Part shown: positions 7,232-15,020 of the stretch, one piece after another
Layout of the letters: every line of letters starts with the position of its first letter
Position numbering within the stretch: the stretch's first letter is position 1
NCBI GenBank assembly: GCA_011773985.1
Contig: WVWN01000062.1
Span: forward strand, 1-64,000
Direction: 5' to 3'
Origin: Candidatus Zixiibacteriota bacterium
Lineage (GTDB): Bacteria; RBG-13-66-14; B26-G2; WVWN01
Length of the DNA: 64,000 nt
The notes under the pieces: model-generated
The model's database searches: none
Seen by the model: the letters and a program-made list of their open reading frames with translations, nothing else
Told to the model about the DNA's origin: nothing
Translations under genes and position numbers: made by a program

Positions 7232-9205
7232 ATGCGCGCCGTAGTTACGAGGACCGTTTCTTTAGTCGTCGTCGTTGGCGTGGCCGCGGCTTTCGTCGCG
7301 TTAAACGTCGCAACGCCGCGGTACGGCTCGAATCCTTTCCCGGCGGTGTGCGGTAAGCTTTGGCACCTCGGCCTCTTCTTCGTTTTTTGGTTCGGGGTGT
7401 ACGTCGTAGGCCGGACGGTCGGCAGGTTTCTATTCGGGAAAGGGTGGGGGCCGCCGGACCTCGCGACGGCGTTGGGCGTCGCGACGTACGTTTTACTCGC
7501 CTTCGCCGGGTGCGCGGTACACGTGGCCTACGGATGGTTGGTCAAGGCCTTTGTGATTGGGGCAGCGGCCGCGGGGGTCTTTTTTTACCGGCTCGAGTTG
7601 GCGAGGGTAGCGGGGCGCGTCCGACGGTGGCTCCGGGAACTCGAGGTATCGTCCGCGGCCCTCGTAGTGGCGGCCGGCGCGCTGGCGTTGCCCATCGCCC
7701 TTGTCGCCGCCGAGCCGGCCTTCTACTGGGATGCGCTCACGTACCACCTCGCCGTCCCGAAAGCTTACGCCGACGCCCACGGCTTCACCTACCTCCCTTA
7801 CAACATCTACTCCTCTATGCCTATGGGGGGGTCGCTCTTTTACTTATGGCCCTATTTGTGGGACGGCCTTATCACGGCCAAGGCGTCGCACCTCGTCGCG
7901 ACCGTGCTGGCGCTGTCTTTGACTTACCGCGTCGCCCGCATCTGGTTGGAACAATTTTACGCGGCGCTCGCGAGCGTTTTCGTAATCCTCACGTCGCCCG
8001 TAATCGTCGCCGCGGGTGGCGCGCACAACGACCATTTTCAAGTCCTGTTCGCCGTTGCCGCGATATATATTTATTTCAAATCGGCTAGTCGCAGCGGCCT
8101 GGCCGGACGCCGCAGTTGGTTGGCGTTCGGCGTGTTCGTCGGAGCGGCCGTCGCGGTGAAGTATACCGCTTACGCGGTGGCCGCGGCGTTCGTACCGATA
8201 TGGATTTACGACGTAATAAAAAAGCGAATCAGGCCGACTTGGCTTCTAAAAACGCTCGTCGTCGCGTTTGCGCTCGTCTTGCCGTGGCTCGTCAAGGCGT
8301 ACGTCGAGCGCGGCAACCCGGTCTTCCCCTTATTTTACGGCGTCTTCGACGGCGCCGATTTCACCGCGGAACAGGCGGACCGCCTCTTGGCGTGGCAGCG
8401 GGGAATGGGGAAGGGCCGGGGGATAATGGACCTAATCTTATTGCCTTATCGTATTTCCGTCGAAGCGGACGTCAGCTACAAGGAGTTCTCCGGGATATAT
8501 TTACCGTTTCTATTTCCATTCGCCGCGTTGGCGGTTCTGTTCTTCAGGCGCGCCGGCCGTTTAATCGCGTACGGGTGGCTGTATCTCTTAGCCTGGTTCT
8601 TCGGGCCGCAGCAATTGCGCTTCCTCGACGCCGCGCTCCCCGCTCTCGCGACCGTTGCCGCGGGTGTCGTGGCCGCGGCGGAGGTGGGTTGGGGGGAGTG
8701 GCCCAGGCGTATTTGGCGCTCGTTTGCCATAATGGCGCTGTTCGTCGTGAGCATCCCATATTTCGCCGGCGCCATATTAAACGCGACCAAGGGTTACGTG
8801 TATTTAATTGGTATGGACCAGGAGCAATTTCTAAAAGATTACATCGGTTTTTACCGGGCCGAAGATTTTATCAATAGGGAGTTGCCGGCCGATGCCAAAA
8901 TATTGATGGTTTTCACGAACCATACGCTTTATTTGGAACGCGACGCCGTTTACGATTCCTTCCTCGAGGCGTCGGCGCTGCTCTTGGCCGCGGAAAAAGC
9001 CGAGAGCGGCGACGAATTGTACGCGTTGGCGCGGAGATGGGGTTGCACCCACGTGCACGTCTATCATTCTTACGGGTGGAGAATTTGGCCTTATTATAAG
9101 CCGCGCGCGCGCGAGGTCTTCTACGACTTCCTGGAAAGATACGGCGTCGTCATATATCAAGACCGTTCAAACAGGGTTTACGAGTTGGTCGGAGGCCGGC
9201 GTTGA
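7232..9205 (+). CDS. Polytopic GT-C-type membrane glycosyltransferase, paralog 2 of 3
   Basis: This 657-residue protein is clearly paralogous to both neighbours along its whole length. It shares YWDALTYHLAVPKAYADAHG, SSMPMGGSLFYLWPYLWDGL, VPWL-like and KAYVERGNPVFPLFYGVF segments, LLPYRISVEADV and FGPQQLRF. The C-terminal soluble part has FINRELPADAKILMVFTN and YDSFLEASALLLAAEKA. The family is expected to be inner-membrane GT-C glycosyltransferases using lipid-linked sugars. The gene starts 4 bases after the preceding stop and overlaps the next start by 4 bases, so the three are translated from one mRNA. What distinguishes its substrate from that of its paralogs cannot be read from the sequence. 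Confidence 0.75.
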   Translation: MRAVVTRTVSLVVVVGVAAAFVALNVATPRYGSNPFPAVCGKLWHLGLFFVFWFGVYVVGRTVGRFLFGKGWGPPDLATALGVATYVLLAFAGCAVHVAYGWLVKAFVIGAAAAGVFFYRLELARVAGRVRRWLRELEVSSAALVVAAGALALPIALVAAEPAFYWDALTYHLAVPKAYADAHGFTYLPYNIYSSMPMGGSLFYLWPYLWDGLITAKASHLVATVLALSLTYRVARIWLEQFYAALASVFVILTSPVIVAAGGAHNDHFQVLFAVAAIYIYFKSASRSGLAGRRSWLAFGVFVGAAVAVKYTAYAVAAAFVPIWIYDVIKKRIRPTWLLKTLVVAFALVLPWLVKAYVERGNPVFPLFYGVFDGADFTAEQADRLLAWQRGMGKGRGIMDLILLPYRISVEADVSYKEFSGIYLPFLFPFAALAVLFFRRAGRLIAYGWLYLLAWFFGPQQLRFLDAALPALATVAAGVVAAAEVGWGEWPRRIWRSFAIMALFVVSIPYFAGAILNATKGYVYLIGMDQEQFLKDYIGFYRAEDFINRELPADAKILMVFTNHTLYLERDAVYDSFLEASALLLAAEKAESGDELYALARRWGCTHVHVYHSYGWRIWPYYKPRAREVFYDFLERYGVVIYQDRSNRVYELVGGRR

Positions 9206-11160
9206 AGAAGTATATCTGGGCCTTCTTGGTCGTGGCGGCAGTGGCGGCTTTCCTCGCGTTCAACGCGGCCGCGCCGCATATTTACCGTAATATAATCGGC
9301 GTCTTGCTGGCTAAGCTCTGGCACTTGGTCCTCTTCGGCGCGATGTGGCTCGCGGCGTATTTCGTGGGGAGGAGGGTGTTAACGTCGCTCGGGTACCGCG
9401 CCGGCGTTCCGCCCGAGCTCGCGACGGCCGCGGGCGTAGTCGTATTCGGCCTGGCGTCGTTTGCGCTCGCGGCCGCGCACGTCGCGTACGGCTTTTTGGT
9501 TAAGGGGATCGTGGTCGCGGTTTTGGCGGCGGGTTTTTACCCCTGGGTCCGGCGGCTCGCGGAGGCGCCCGCGCGGGTCCGGCGGTGGTTCGGCGAGCTC
9601 GAGGCGGGCCCGGCGGCCTGGCTCTTCGCGGGCGGTTTGTTGGCTTTCCCGCTGGCGTTGGCCGCGGCCGAGCCGCCCCTCTACTGGGACGCGCTCACGT
9701 ATCACCTGGCGGTCCCGCATAAATACGCGGCCGCGCACGCCTTCGCGTATCTCCCCAACAACGTTTATTCCTCGATGCCTTTGGGCGCGACGATGTTTTA
9801 CCTGTGGGCGATGTTGTGGGACGGTTTGACGTGCGCCAACGCGTCATATTTCGCCGTATCGCTCCTGGTCGTGGCCCTCGTCTACCGGTTGGGCCGGTTC
9901 TGGCTTCCACAATTTTATGCCGCCGCGGCCGCGTTTTTGGTGTTCTTTTCGCCCGTTTTTTTCGTCGTTATGCCCGGCGCGCACGTCGACCATTTTTTGA
10001 TGCTCTACGTCGTCGGCGCGTTGTACGTGTATTTTTTACCGGACGGCGCGGAAACGCGAAACCCGCCGCGCCGGCCTCTCGCCGTGGGCATATTTTTGGG
10101 CGCGGCGCTCGCAACGAAATACACGTCGGTATACGTTCTGGGAGCTTTCGCGCCCGTCTTCATATACGACCTCGCGCGGCGCCGCCTTCGTTGGCGTGAG
10201 CTATTTTTAATTCTCGGCGTAGCGTTTGCATTCGTCGTCCCCTGGCTCGTGAAGGCGTACGTCGAAAGGGGCAACCCGTTGTTCCCGTTGTTCTACGGCA
10301 TCCTGGGGGGCCGCGATTTCTCGCCCGAACAGGCCGAGCGCCTCGTCGCGTGGCAACACGGCATAGGCGCCGGGAGAAGCTGGTACGATTATTTATTATT
10401 ACCTTATCGGATTTCGGTCGAGGCCGACTTCGAGTATAGGCGCTTTGCCGGCCTGTATCTGCCTTACCTTTTGCCGCTCGCGGCCCTCGCGGCTGTCGCC
10501 TTCCGGCGGGCCGGGCGGCTCGTCGCCTTCGCTTGGGCTTTTGTGGCTTTTTGGTCGCTCGGGCCGCAGCAGCTACGTTTTATGGACGGCGGCCTCGCGG
10601 CGCTGGCCGTCGCCGCGGCGGGTGCGGCGGCCGCGGCGGAGGGCCGGTTCGGCGCCCTCGCGCGCGGGGTGTGGCGCTTCGGCGTGGCCGCGTTAATTAT
10701 ATTTACGGGCCTCGCGTATAACGTGGGCGGGATTCTCCATACGCTCGAGGGCTTCGATTACCTCGCGGGCGAGGGGCGCGAAAAGTTTTTGGAGGAGAAA
10801 TGCGGCTTTTACCGGGCGCAGAAGTTTATAAACGAGAACACGCCTCCCGACGCCAAGGTATTGATGGTATTCACAAATCACACCCTTTATTTACAGCGGG
10901 AAGCGGCCTACGATTCTTTTTTCGAGGCTTCGGCGTTCCTGTTGGCCGCGGAGGGGGGCGCGGACGCCCGAGGCCTTTACGAGCTCGCCCGCCGCTGGGG
11001 GATAACGCACGTCCACGTCTTTCATCTGTTTGAGGAGAAGGCTTGGCCCTATTACGAAAAGCGAACGAAAGAAGTCTTTTATGAATTCGTCGAAAAATAC
11101 ACGACGCCAATATACCGGGACCCCTTGAACGACGTCGGCGAGCTGTCGGCCGCGGAATAA
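9202..11160 (+). CDS. Polytopic GT-C-type membrane glycosyltransferase, paralog 3 of 3
   Basis: The third copy has 652 residues and starts at TTG 9202, which overlaps the previous TGA (TTGA), with GGAGG upstream. It keeps YWDALTYHLAVPHKYAAAHA, SSMPLGATMFYLWAMLWDGL, KAYVERGNPLFPLFYGILGG, LLPYRISVEADF, LGPQQLRF and YDSFFEASAFLLAAE. It is the most divergent of the three at the N-terminus. The conserved Trp-Asp...Tyr-His motif argues that all three are active enzymes and not decaying copies. It is followed by the independent pckA promoter. Confidence 0.75.
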   Translation: MKKYIWAFLVVAAVAAFLAFNAAAPHIYRNIIGVLLAKLWHLVLFGAMWLAAYFVGRRVLTSLGYRAGVPPELATAAGVVVFGLASFALAAAHVAYGFLVKGIVVAVLAAGFYPWVRRLAEAPARVRRWFGELEAGPAAWLFAGGLLAFPLALAAAEPPLYWDALTYHLAVPHKYAAAHAFAYLPNNVYSSMPLGATMFYLWAMLWDGLTCANASYFAVSLLVVALVYRLGRFWLPQFYAAAAAFLVFFSPVFFVVMPGAHVDHFLMLYVVGALYVYFLPDGAETRNPPRRPLAVGIFLGAALATKYTSVYVLGAFAPVFIYDLARRRLRWRELFLILGVAFAFVVPWLVKAYVERGNPLFPLFYGILGGRDFSPEQAERLVAWQHGIGAGRSWYDYLLLPYRISVEADFEYRRFAGLYLPYLLPLAALAAVAFRRAGRLVAFAWAFVAFWSLGPQQLRFMDGGLAALAVAAAGAAAAAEGRFGALARGVWRFGVAALIIFTGLAYNVGGILHTLEGFDYLAGEGREKFLEEKCGFYRAQKFINENTPPDAKVLMVFTNHTLYLQREAAYDSFFEASAFLLAAEGGADARGLYELARRWGITHVHVFHLFEEKAWPYYEKRTKEVFYEFVEKYTTPIYRDPLNDVGELSAAE

Positions 11161-11164
11161 TCGG

Positions 11165-11193
11165 TTGTTAAAGGGGGCGTTTTAAGTTATAAT
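11165..11193 (+). promoter_or_regulatory. Sigma-70-type promoter of pckA
   Basis: The -35 box TTGTTA (11165-11170) and a perfect -10 box TATAAT (11188-11193) are 17 bases apart. The predicted start of transcription is near 11200, giving a leader of about 45 bases before pckA. Confidence 0.8.
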
Positions 11194-11244
11194 TAAAATT
11201 TGTGAGATCCGCCGCGTAAATCTTAACGCGTAAGAGGGGTAGTT

Positions 11245-12828
11245 GTGGTGGAAGACTACGGTCTGGGGAACGTCGGCATCAAACCCGGGCGAAACGTATA
11301 CCGCAACCTTTCGACGCCGGTATTGGTCGAGGCGGCGCTCCGCCGGTGCGAGGGGGAGTTGGCGGACAACGGCGCCCTCGTCGTGAGGACGACGACGGAC
11401 CGGACGGGGCGTTCGCCCTTGGATAAATATTTGGTGCGCGAGCCGTCGACGGAGAAAGACATCTGGTGGGGGAAGGTGAACGTGCCGATGGAGCCGGCGG
11501 TATTCGACAGGCTTTACGCGAAGGTCACGGCATACCTCTCGCGCAAGGAGCTCTTCGTATTCGACGGCTTCGTCGGCGCCGACCCCAGATATTCCTACGG
11601 CGTGCGGATCGTGACCGAGAAGGCCTGGCACTCCCTTTTCGCGCGAACCCTTTTTCGGCGGCCCACCGCCGAGCAACTCGCGAAGCACAAGGCCGACTTC
11701 ACGGTCGTGAACGCCTGCGACTTCCACGCCCTGCCCGAAGCCGACGGCGTTCGTTCGTACGTCGTCGTGGCCGTAGGTTTGAGGAAGAATATAATCCTCA
11801 TCACCGGGTCCAACTACGGCGGCGAGATGAAGAAGGGTATTTTTACGATAATGAATTACCTGTTGCCCGCGCGCGACGTGTGCCCGATGCACTGTTCTAT
11901 CAACGTCGGCGCGGATGGCGACGCGGCGTTATTCTTCGGCCTGTCGGGGACCGGAAAGACGACGCTCTCCGCCGACCCCAAACGCCGCCTTGTCGGCGAC
12001 GACGAGACCGGCTGGAGCGACGACGGCTGCTTCAACTTCGAGGGCGGTTGTTACGCCAAGGTTATTCGCCTTTCCGCGACCGACGAGCCGCAGATCTACT
12101 ACGCCATCAGGTTCGGTTCGCTTTTGGAGAACGTTATCGTCGACCCGGCGACCCGGGCCATAGACTACGACGACGGCAGCATCACTGAGAATACGCGCGC
12201 CACGTATCCCGTCGAGTACATACCCAACTCCATAACCGAGGGCGTCAGCGGCCACCCGAAAAACGTCTTCTTCCTCGCCGCGGACGCCTTCGGCGTCCTA
12301 CCCCCCGTCGCGAAGCTCACGCCCGCGACGGCGATGTATCATTACCTCTCCGGCTACACCGCCAAGCTGGCCGGGACCGAGTCCGGGATCGATGAGCCCC
12401 AGGCCACCTTCAGCGCGGCTTTCGGCGCGCCGTTTTTGCCGCGCCACCCCACCGTATACGCGAAGCTCATGGGCGAGCGGCTCGCGAAACACAAGGCCGA
12501 CTGTTGGCTCGTAAACACCGGCTGGAGCGGGGGCCCGTACGGCGTCGGCAAGCGAATGGCCATCGGCGTGACGCGCGGCCTGCTCTCCGCGGCGCTCGAG
12601 GGCGTCCTCGCGAAGCAGGAGTTCGAGCTCGAGCCCGTCTTCAACGTGCTCGTGCCGAAGTCGTGCCCCGGCGTCCCGGCCGAGGTATTGTGGCCCCGGA
12701 ATACGTGGAAGGATAAGGCCGCGTACGACGCTAAGGCTCTGGAGCTCGCTAAGCGCTTCGTCAAGAACTTCGAACAATTCGAAGATATGGCGACCGAGGA
12801 GGTTAGGGCGGCGGGGCCGAGGGTGTAA
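11245..12828 (+). CDS. pckA: Phosphoenolpyruvate carboxykinase (ATP)
   Basis: This 527-residue cytosolic enzyme interconverts oxaloacetate plus ATP and phosphoenolpyruvate plus CO2 plus ADP, at the entry to gluconeogenesis. Visible landmarks are the PEPCK-specific SNYGGEMKKGIFTIMNYLLP region, the P-loop GLSGTGKTTLS (about 232-242), and the metal-binding GDDETGWSDDG (about 251-261) followed by FNFEGGCYAK. Length and motifs fit the ATP-dependent class. GTG 11245 is chosen after AAGAGGGG at 11231-11238; GTG 11248 is an alternative. A single-gene unit is likely, with its own consensus promoter and a terminator at 12855. Confidence 0.95.
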   Translation: MVEDYGLGNVGIKPGRNVYRNLSTPVLVEAALRRCEGELADNGALVVRTTTDRTGRSPLDKYLVREPSTEKDIWWGKVNVPMEPAVFDRLYAKVTAYLSRKELFVFDGFVGADPRYSYGVRIVTEKAWHSLFARTLFRRPTAEQLAKHKADFTVVNACDFHALPEADGVRSYVVVAVGLRKNIILITGSNYGGEMKKGIFTIMNYLLPARDVCPMHCSINVGADGDAALFFGLSGTGKTTLSADPKRRLVGDDETGWSDDGCFNFEGGCYAKVIRLSATDEPQIYYAIRFGSLLENVIVDPATRAIDYDDGSITENTRATYPVEYIPNSITEGVSGHPKNVFFLAADAFGVLPPVAKLTPATAMYHYLSGYTAKLAGTESGIDEPQATFSAAFGAPFLPRHPTVYAKLMGERLAKHKADCWLVNTGWSGGPYGVGKRMAIGVTRGLLSAALEGVLAKQEFELEPVFNVLVPKSCPGVPAEVLWPRNTWKDKAAYDAKALELAKRFVKNFEQFEDMATEEVRAAGPRV

Positions 12829-12854
12829 TTTTCTTAAATATCCAAGAGGCCAAG

Positions 12855-12884
12855 AAAAAACCGCGTCTCGGCGACGCGGCTTTT
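12855..12884. terminator. Bidirectional terminator between pckA and hup
   Basis: The stem CCGCGTC / GACGCGG is flanked by an A run on the left and TTTT on the right. It can therefore end both pckA on the plus strand and the HU gene on the minus strand. Confidence 0.8.
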
Positions 12885-12901
12885 ATACGCCGTCGGCTCA
12901 G

Positions 12902-13195
12902 TTATTCCGCGGGGGCCAACGCCCTGTTCAGTTTCTCTTTCATTTGCTTGCCGGGTACGAACTTGACGCGGCGCGTGGGCGCGATGACGATTTCCGTGTT
13001 CGTGCTGAGGTCGCGCGCGACCTTTTTTTTCGTGTGCCGGACCTTGAATACGCCGAACCCTCTTATTTCCGTTTTATTGCCCGCGGCGAGGGACGATTTT
13101 ATTTCCGCTAAAAGTTGGTCGATTATCGCTACCGCCCGCTTGTGCGTTATGCCCGTGCGGAGCGCAACCTGCGCCGCTATTTCCTTTTTCGTCAC
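12902..13195 (-). CDS. hup: HU/IHF-family DNA-binding protein
   Basis: This 97-residue histone-like protein bends and compacts DNA as a dimer. It has the family order: helical N-terminus TKKEIAAQVALRTGITHKRA, then GNKTEIRGFGVFKVR (about 39-53), the beta-arm region, and the family end segment RRVKFVPGKQMKEKLN. The minus-strand start is GTG 13195, preceded by AGGGA at good spacing. It lies 43 bases after the cyclic-nucleotide-binding gene on the same strand, so the two may be co-transcribed. Confidence 0.93.
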   Translation of the reverse strand: MTKKEIAAQVALRTGITHKRAVAIIDQLLAEIKSSLAAGNKTEIRGFGVFKVRHTKKKVARDLSTNTEIVIAPTRRVKFVPGKQMKEKLNRALAPAE

Positions 13196-13238
13196 GGCGT
13201 TTCCCTGTGGCTTTAAACGAATGAAGAGGTCGCTTGCC

Positions 13239-13745
13239 TTACGAGTATATCGCCGTATAGAGTTGGCGAAACTCCTCGTTGGTTATCAGCGCTTTATTGA
13301 CCAGGTGGTAGGCCTCGAGTAGCTTGTCGGTTTTTCGCATTCTTTTCGAAAAAACCTCGGCGATGGCCATCAGTAGTTTAACGCCCGTCTGAGAATCCTT
13401 CTCGAGTATCTTTTTGAAGGTCGGCCTGCTTAGCGACAGCAAGACGCAATCGTCCAGCGCCGCTGCCGAGGCGGAGCGCGGATACTCGTCTATGAGCGAC
13501 ATCTCGCCGAAGGCGTCGCCCTCGCCGAATTCCGCGAAGGTTATTTCGTCGCCGTCGTAGACGCGGAAAACTTTAATCCGCCCGCTTCTTATGATGTACA
13601 TCTCGTTGCCTACGCTCCCGGCTTCGAAAAGGACTTCTCCGCTTTTTACCGGGACCTCCGCTACGTCGGCCAGAACCCGGCGGGATTCGTCGGACGATAA
13701 AAATTTGAATATCTCGATACTCTTTAATTTCGTGTCGTCGAGCAT
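13239..13745 (-). CDS. Stand-alone cyclic nucleotide-binding domain protein
   Basis: This 168-residue protein has a single cNMP-binding beta-roll (about 8-125). It shows the family glycines in FEAGSVGNEMYIIRSGRIKV and the phosphate-binding-cassette-like FGEMSLIDEYPRSASAAA (about 80-97), including the Arg and acidic residue that contact the nucleotide in CRP/PKA-type domains. The C-terminal 45 residues are helical and carry no recognisable helix-turn-helix. It therefore looks like a sensor or regulatory subunit and not a CRP-type transcription factor. A GGGAGAGG precedes the ATG. A weak minus-strand promoter (TTGCAT 13797-13802, TAAAAA 13774-13779, 17-base spacer) is possible. Confidence 0.85.
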   Translation of the reverse strand: MLDDTKLKSIEIFKFLSSDESRRVLADVAEVPVKSGEVLFEAGSVGNEMYIIRSGRIKVFRVYDGDEITFAEFGEGDAFGEMSLIDEYPRSASAAALDDCVLLSLSRPTFKKILEKDSQTGVKLLMAIAEVFSKRMRKTDKLLEAYHLVNKALITNEEFRQLYTAIYS

Positions 13746-13858
13746 ACGCGCCTCTCCCGGAACCGTTTATTATTTTTTATCATAACCTTTTTAGATATGC
13801 AACCAAAAAATATCGCGTACGTTCGTAGTAACCGGCGGCTTTTCGAGGCACGAGCCGA

Positions 13859-13887
13859 TTGCTACGGCCTCCCCATTGCGTTATAAT
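13859..13887 (+). promoter_or_regulatory. Promoter immediately upstream of the propeller gene (leaderless type)
   Basis: The -35 box TTGCTA (13859-13864) and a perfect TATAAT (13882-13887) are 17 bases apart. The expected start of transcription, 7 bases past the -10, falls on the GTG at 13894. Confidence 0.75.
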
Positions 13888-13893
13888 CGCGGC

Positions 13894-14889
13894 GTGGACG
13901 CCTTGACGGTTGCCGCGGTACTGGTGTGGTCTTTCAAAGCGGGCGCTCCCGCCGACGCGCCGCCGCTCGTCGCCGGCGACCGCGTGTACTACGCCGCGGC
14001 CGATAAAAGGGTATACGCGTTACGCCTGGACGACGGCGAGAAGCTGTGGTCGCGTCGATTTAAGGCGCCTTTGCCCGCTGCGCCCGTCGTCGAGGGCGGC
14101 CTGATCTACCAATACGTTCCTTACCCCGAGGGCCGCGTGTACGCGTTAAGGCCGGCGGACGGCAAGAAGGTATGGCGCGCCGCGGCCGGCCCGGGCGTCG
14201 TTTATCCCGCGGCGGGGGCGGGGGTGGTCGCGGTGGGCGAAGAGGCCGCGGCCGTATTTTACGACGGCTTATCCGGAGAAGAGGTGGGCCGCGTCAGGTT
14301 GGAAGAGGACGTCGTCGGCGCGGCATACGGCGGCGGGGGCCTCTTTTTGATTTGGTCCGGCGCGGGCCTTATCGCCGCGGTTCGGCCCTCGGAAGACTTG
14401 CCGATATGGGAGGCGAAGGTGGCGTCGAGCGGCTTGTACGCCGCCGTGACTGCCGAGCGCGTAAACGTGGCCGCGGCTTCGGGAACGTTCACGTCTTACG
14501 ACCTGCGTACGGGGGAGGAGATTTGGCGCCGCGAGCTGGGCGAGGCGCTGGCCGGGGCGCCGGTTGCGGTAGACGATACGCTTTTCGTCCCCGGCCGGCG
14601 GACCCTTTTCGCGTGCGGCGCGGCCGACGGAGAGCCCCTCTGGGCCGTGGAGCCGGGCGGCAACGTCGTGGGCATCGCGGCTTACGGCCTAAGGGCCGTC
14701 GTGGCGTGCGAGGACGGCCGGGTATGGGTCGCGGCTCCCGAAGGTACGGAAGAGCTGTTGCGGCTCGAGCGATACGCGGCGATGCCGCCCACGGTCGCCG
14801 CCGATTTATTGTTGATAAGCGACGGTAGAAAACGCCTGAATTGTTTCAAGTTGGGGCAGGGGCCGGCGCTGAGCGGCGGCAAAAAATGA
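13894..14889 (+). CDS. PQQ-type beta-propeller repeat protein
   Basis: This protein of about 331 residues is built of repeated beta-propeller blades of the PQQ/BamB type. Recurring units such as VYYAAADKRVYALRLDDGEKLW, here split as RVYALRLDDGEKLWSR, RVYALRPADGKKVWRA, TSYDLRTGEEIWRRE and ACGAADGEPLWAVEP each end in a G-x-x-x-W signature. Such proteins are usually periplasmic or outer-membrane-assembly scaffolds, or quinoprotein-like binding proteins; no catalytic residues for a PQQ enzyme are evident. The N-terminus has only a weak hydrophobic stretch, so its location is uncertain. GTG 13894 is preferred to TTG 13876 because the latter lies inside the promoter. Confidence 0.8.
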   Translation: MDALTVAAVLVWSFKAGAPADAPPLVAGDRVYYAAADKRVYALRLDDGEKLWSRRFKAPLPAAPVVEGGLIYQYVPYPEGRVYALRPADGKKVWRAAAGPGVVYPAAGAGVVAVGEEAAAVFYDGLSGEEVGRVRLEEDVVGAAYGGGGLFLIWSGAGLIAAVRPSEDLPIWEAKVASSGLYAAVTAERVNVAAASGTFTSYDLRTGEEIWRRELGEALAGAPVAVDDTLFVPGRRTLFACGAADGEPLWAVEPGGNVVGIAAYGLRAVVACEDGRVWVAAPEGTEELLRLERYAAMPPTVAADLLLISDGRKRLNCFKLGQGPALSGGKK

Positions 14890-14890
14890 C

Positions 14891-14919
14891 TTGACACGGC
14901 GCAGGGGGTGTGGTAGTTT
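14891..14919 (+). promoter_or_regulatory. Promoter of the EB_dh-like lipoprotein gene
   Basis: A perfect -35 TTGACA (14891-14896) lies 17 bases before TAGTTT (14914-14919), directly after the preceding stop codon. It implies a leader of about 95 bases. The -10 is poor, so the site is plausible but not certain. Confidence 0.55.
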
Positions 14920-15020
14920 TTTCAAAATAAAAAAAGTGGCCGCGGCCGTTTATCGGTCCGTTGGCCGTAAGGAAACCACGACAGAAATTGAGGCCTTCAT
15001 TTTACCCAGGAGGGCGACAA

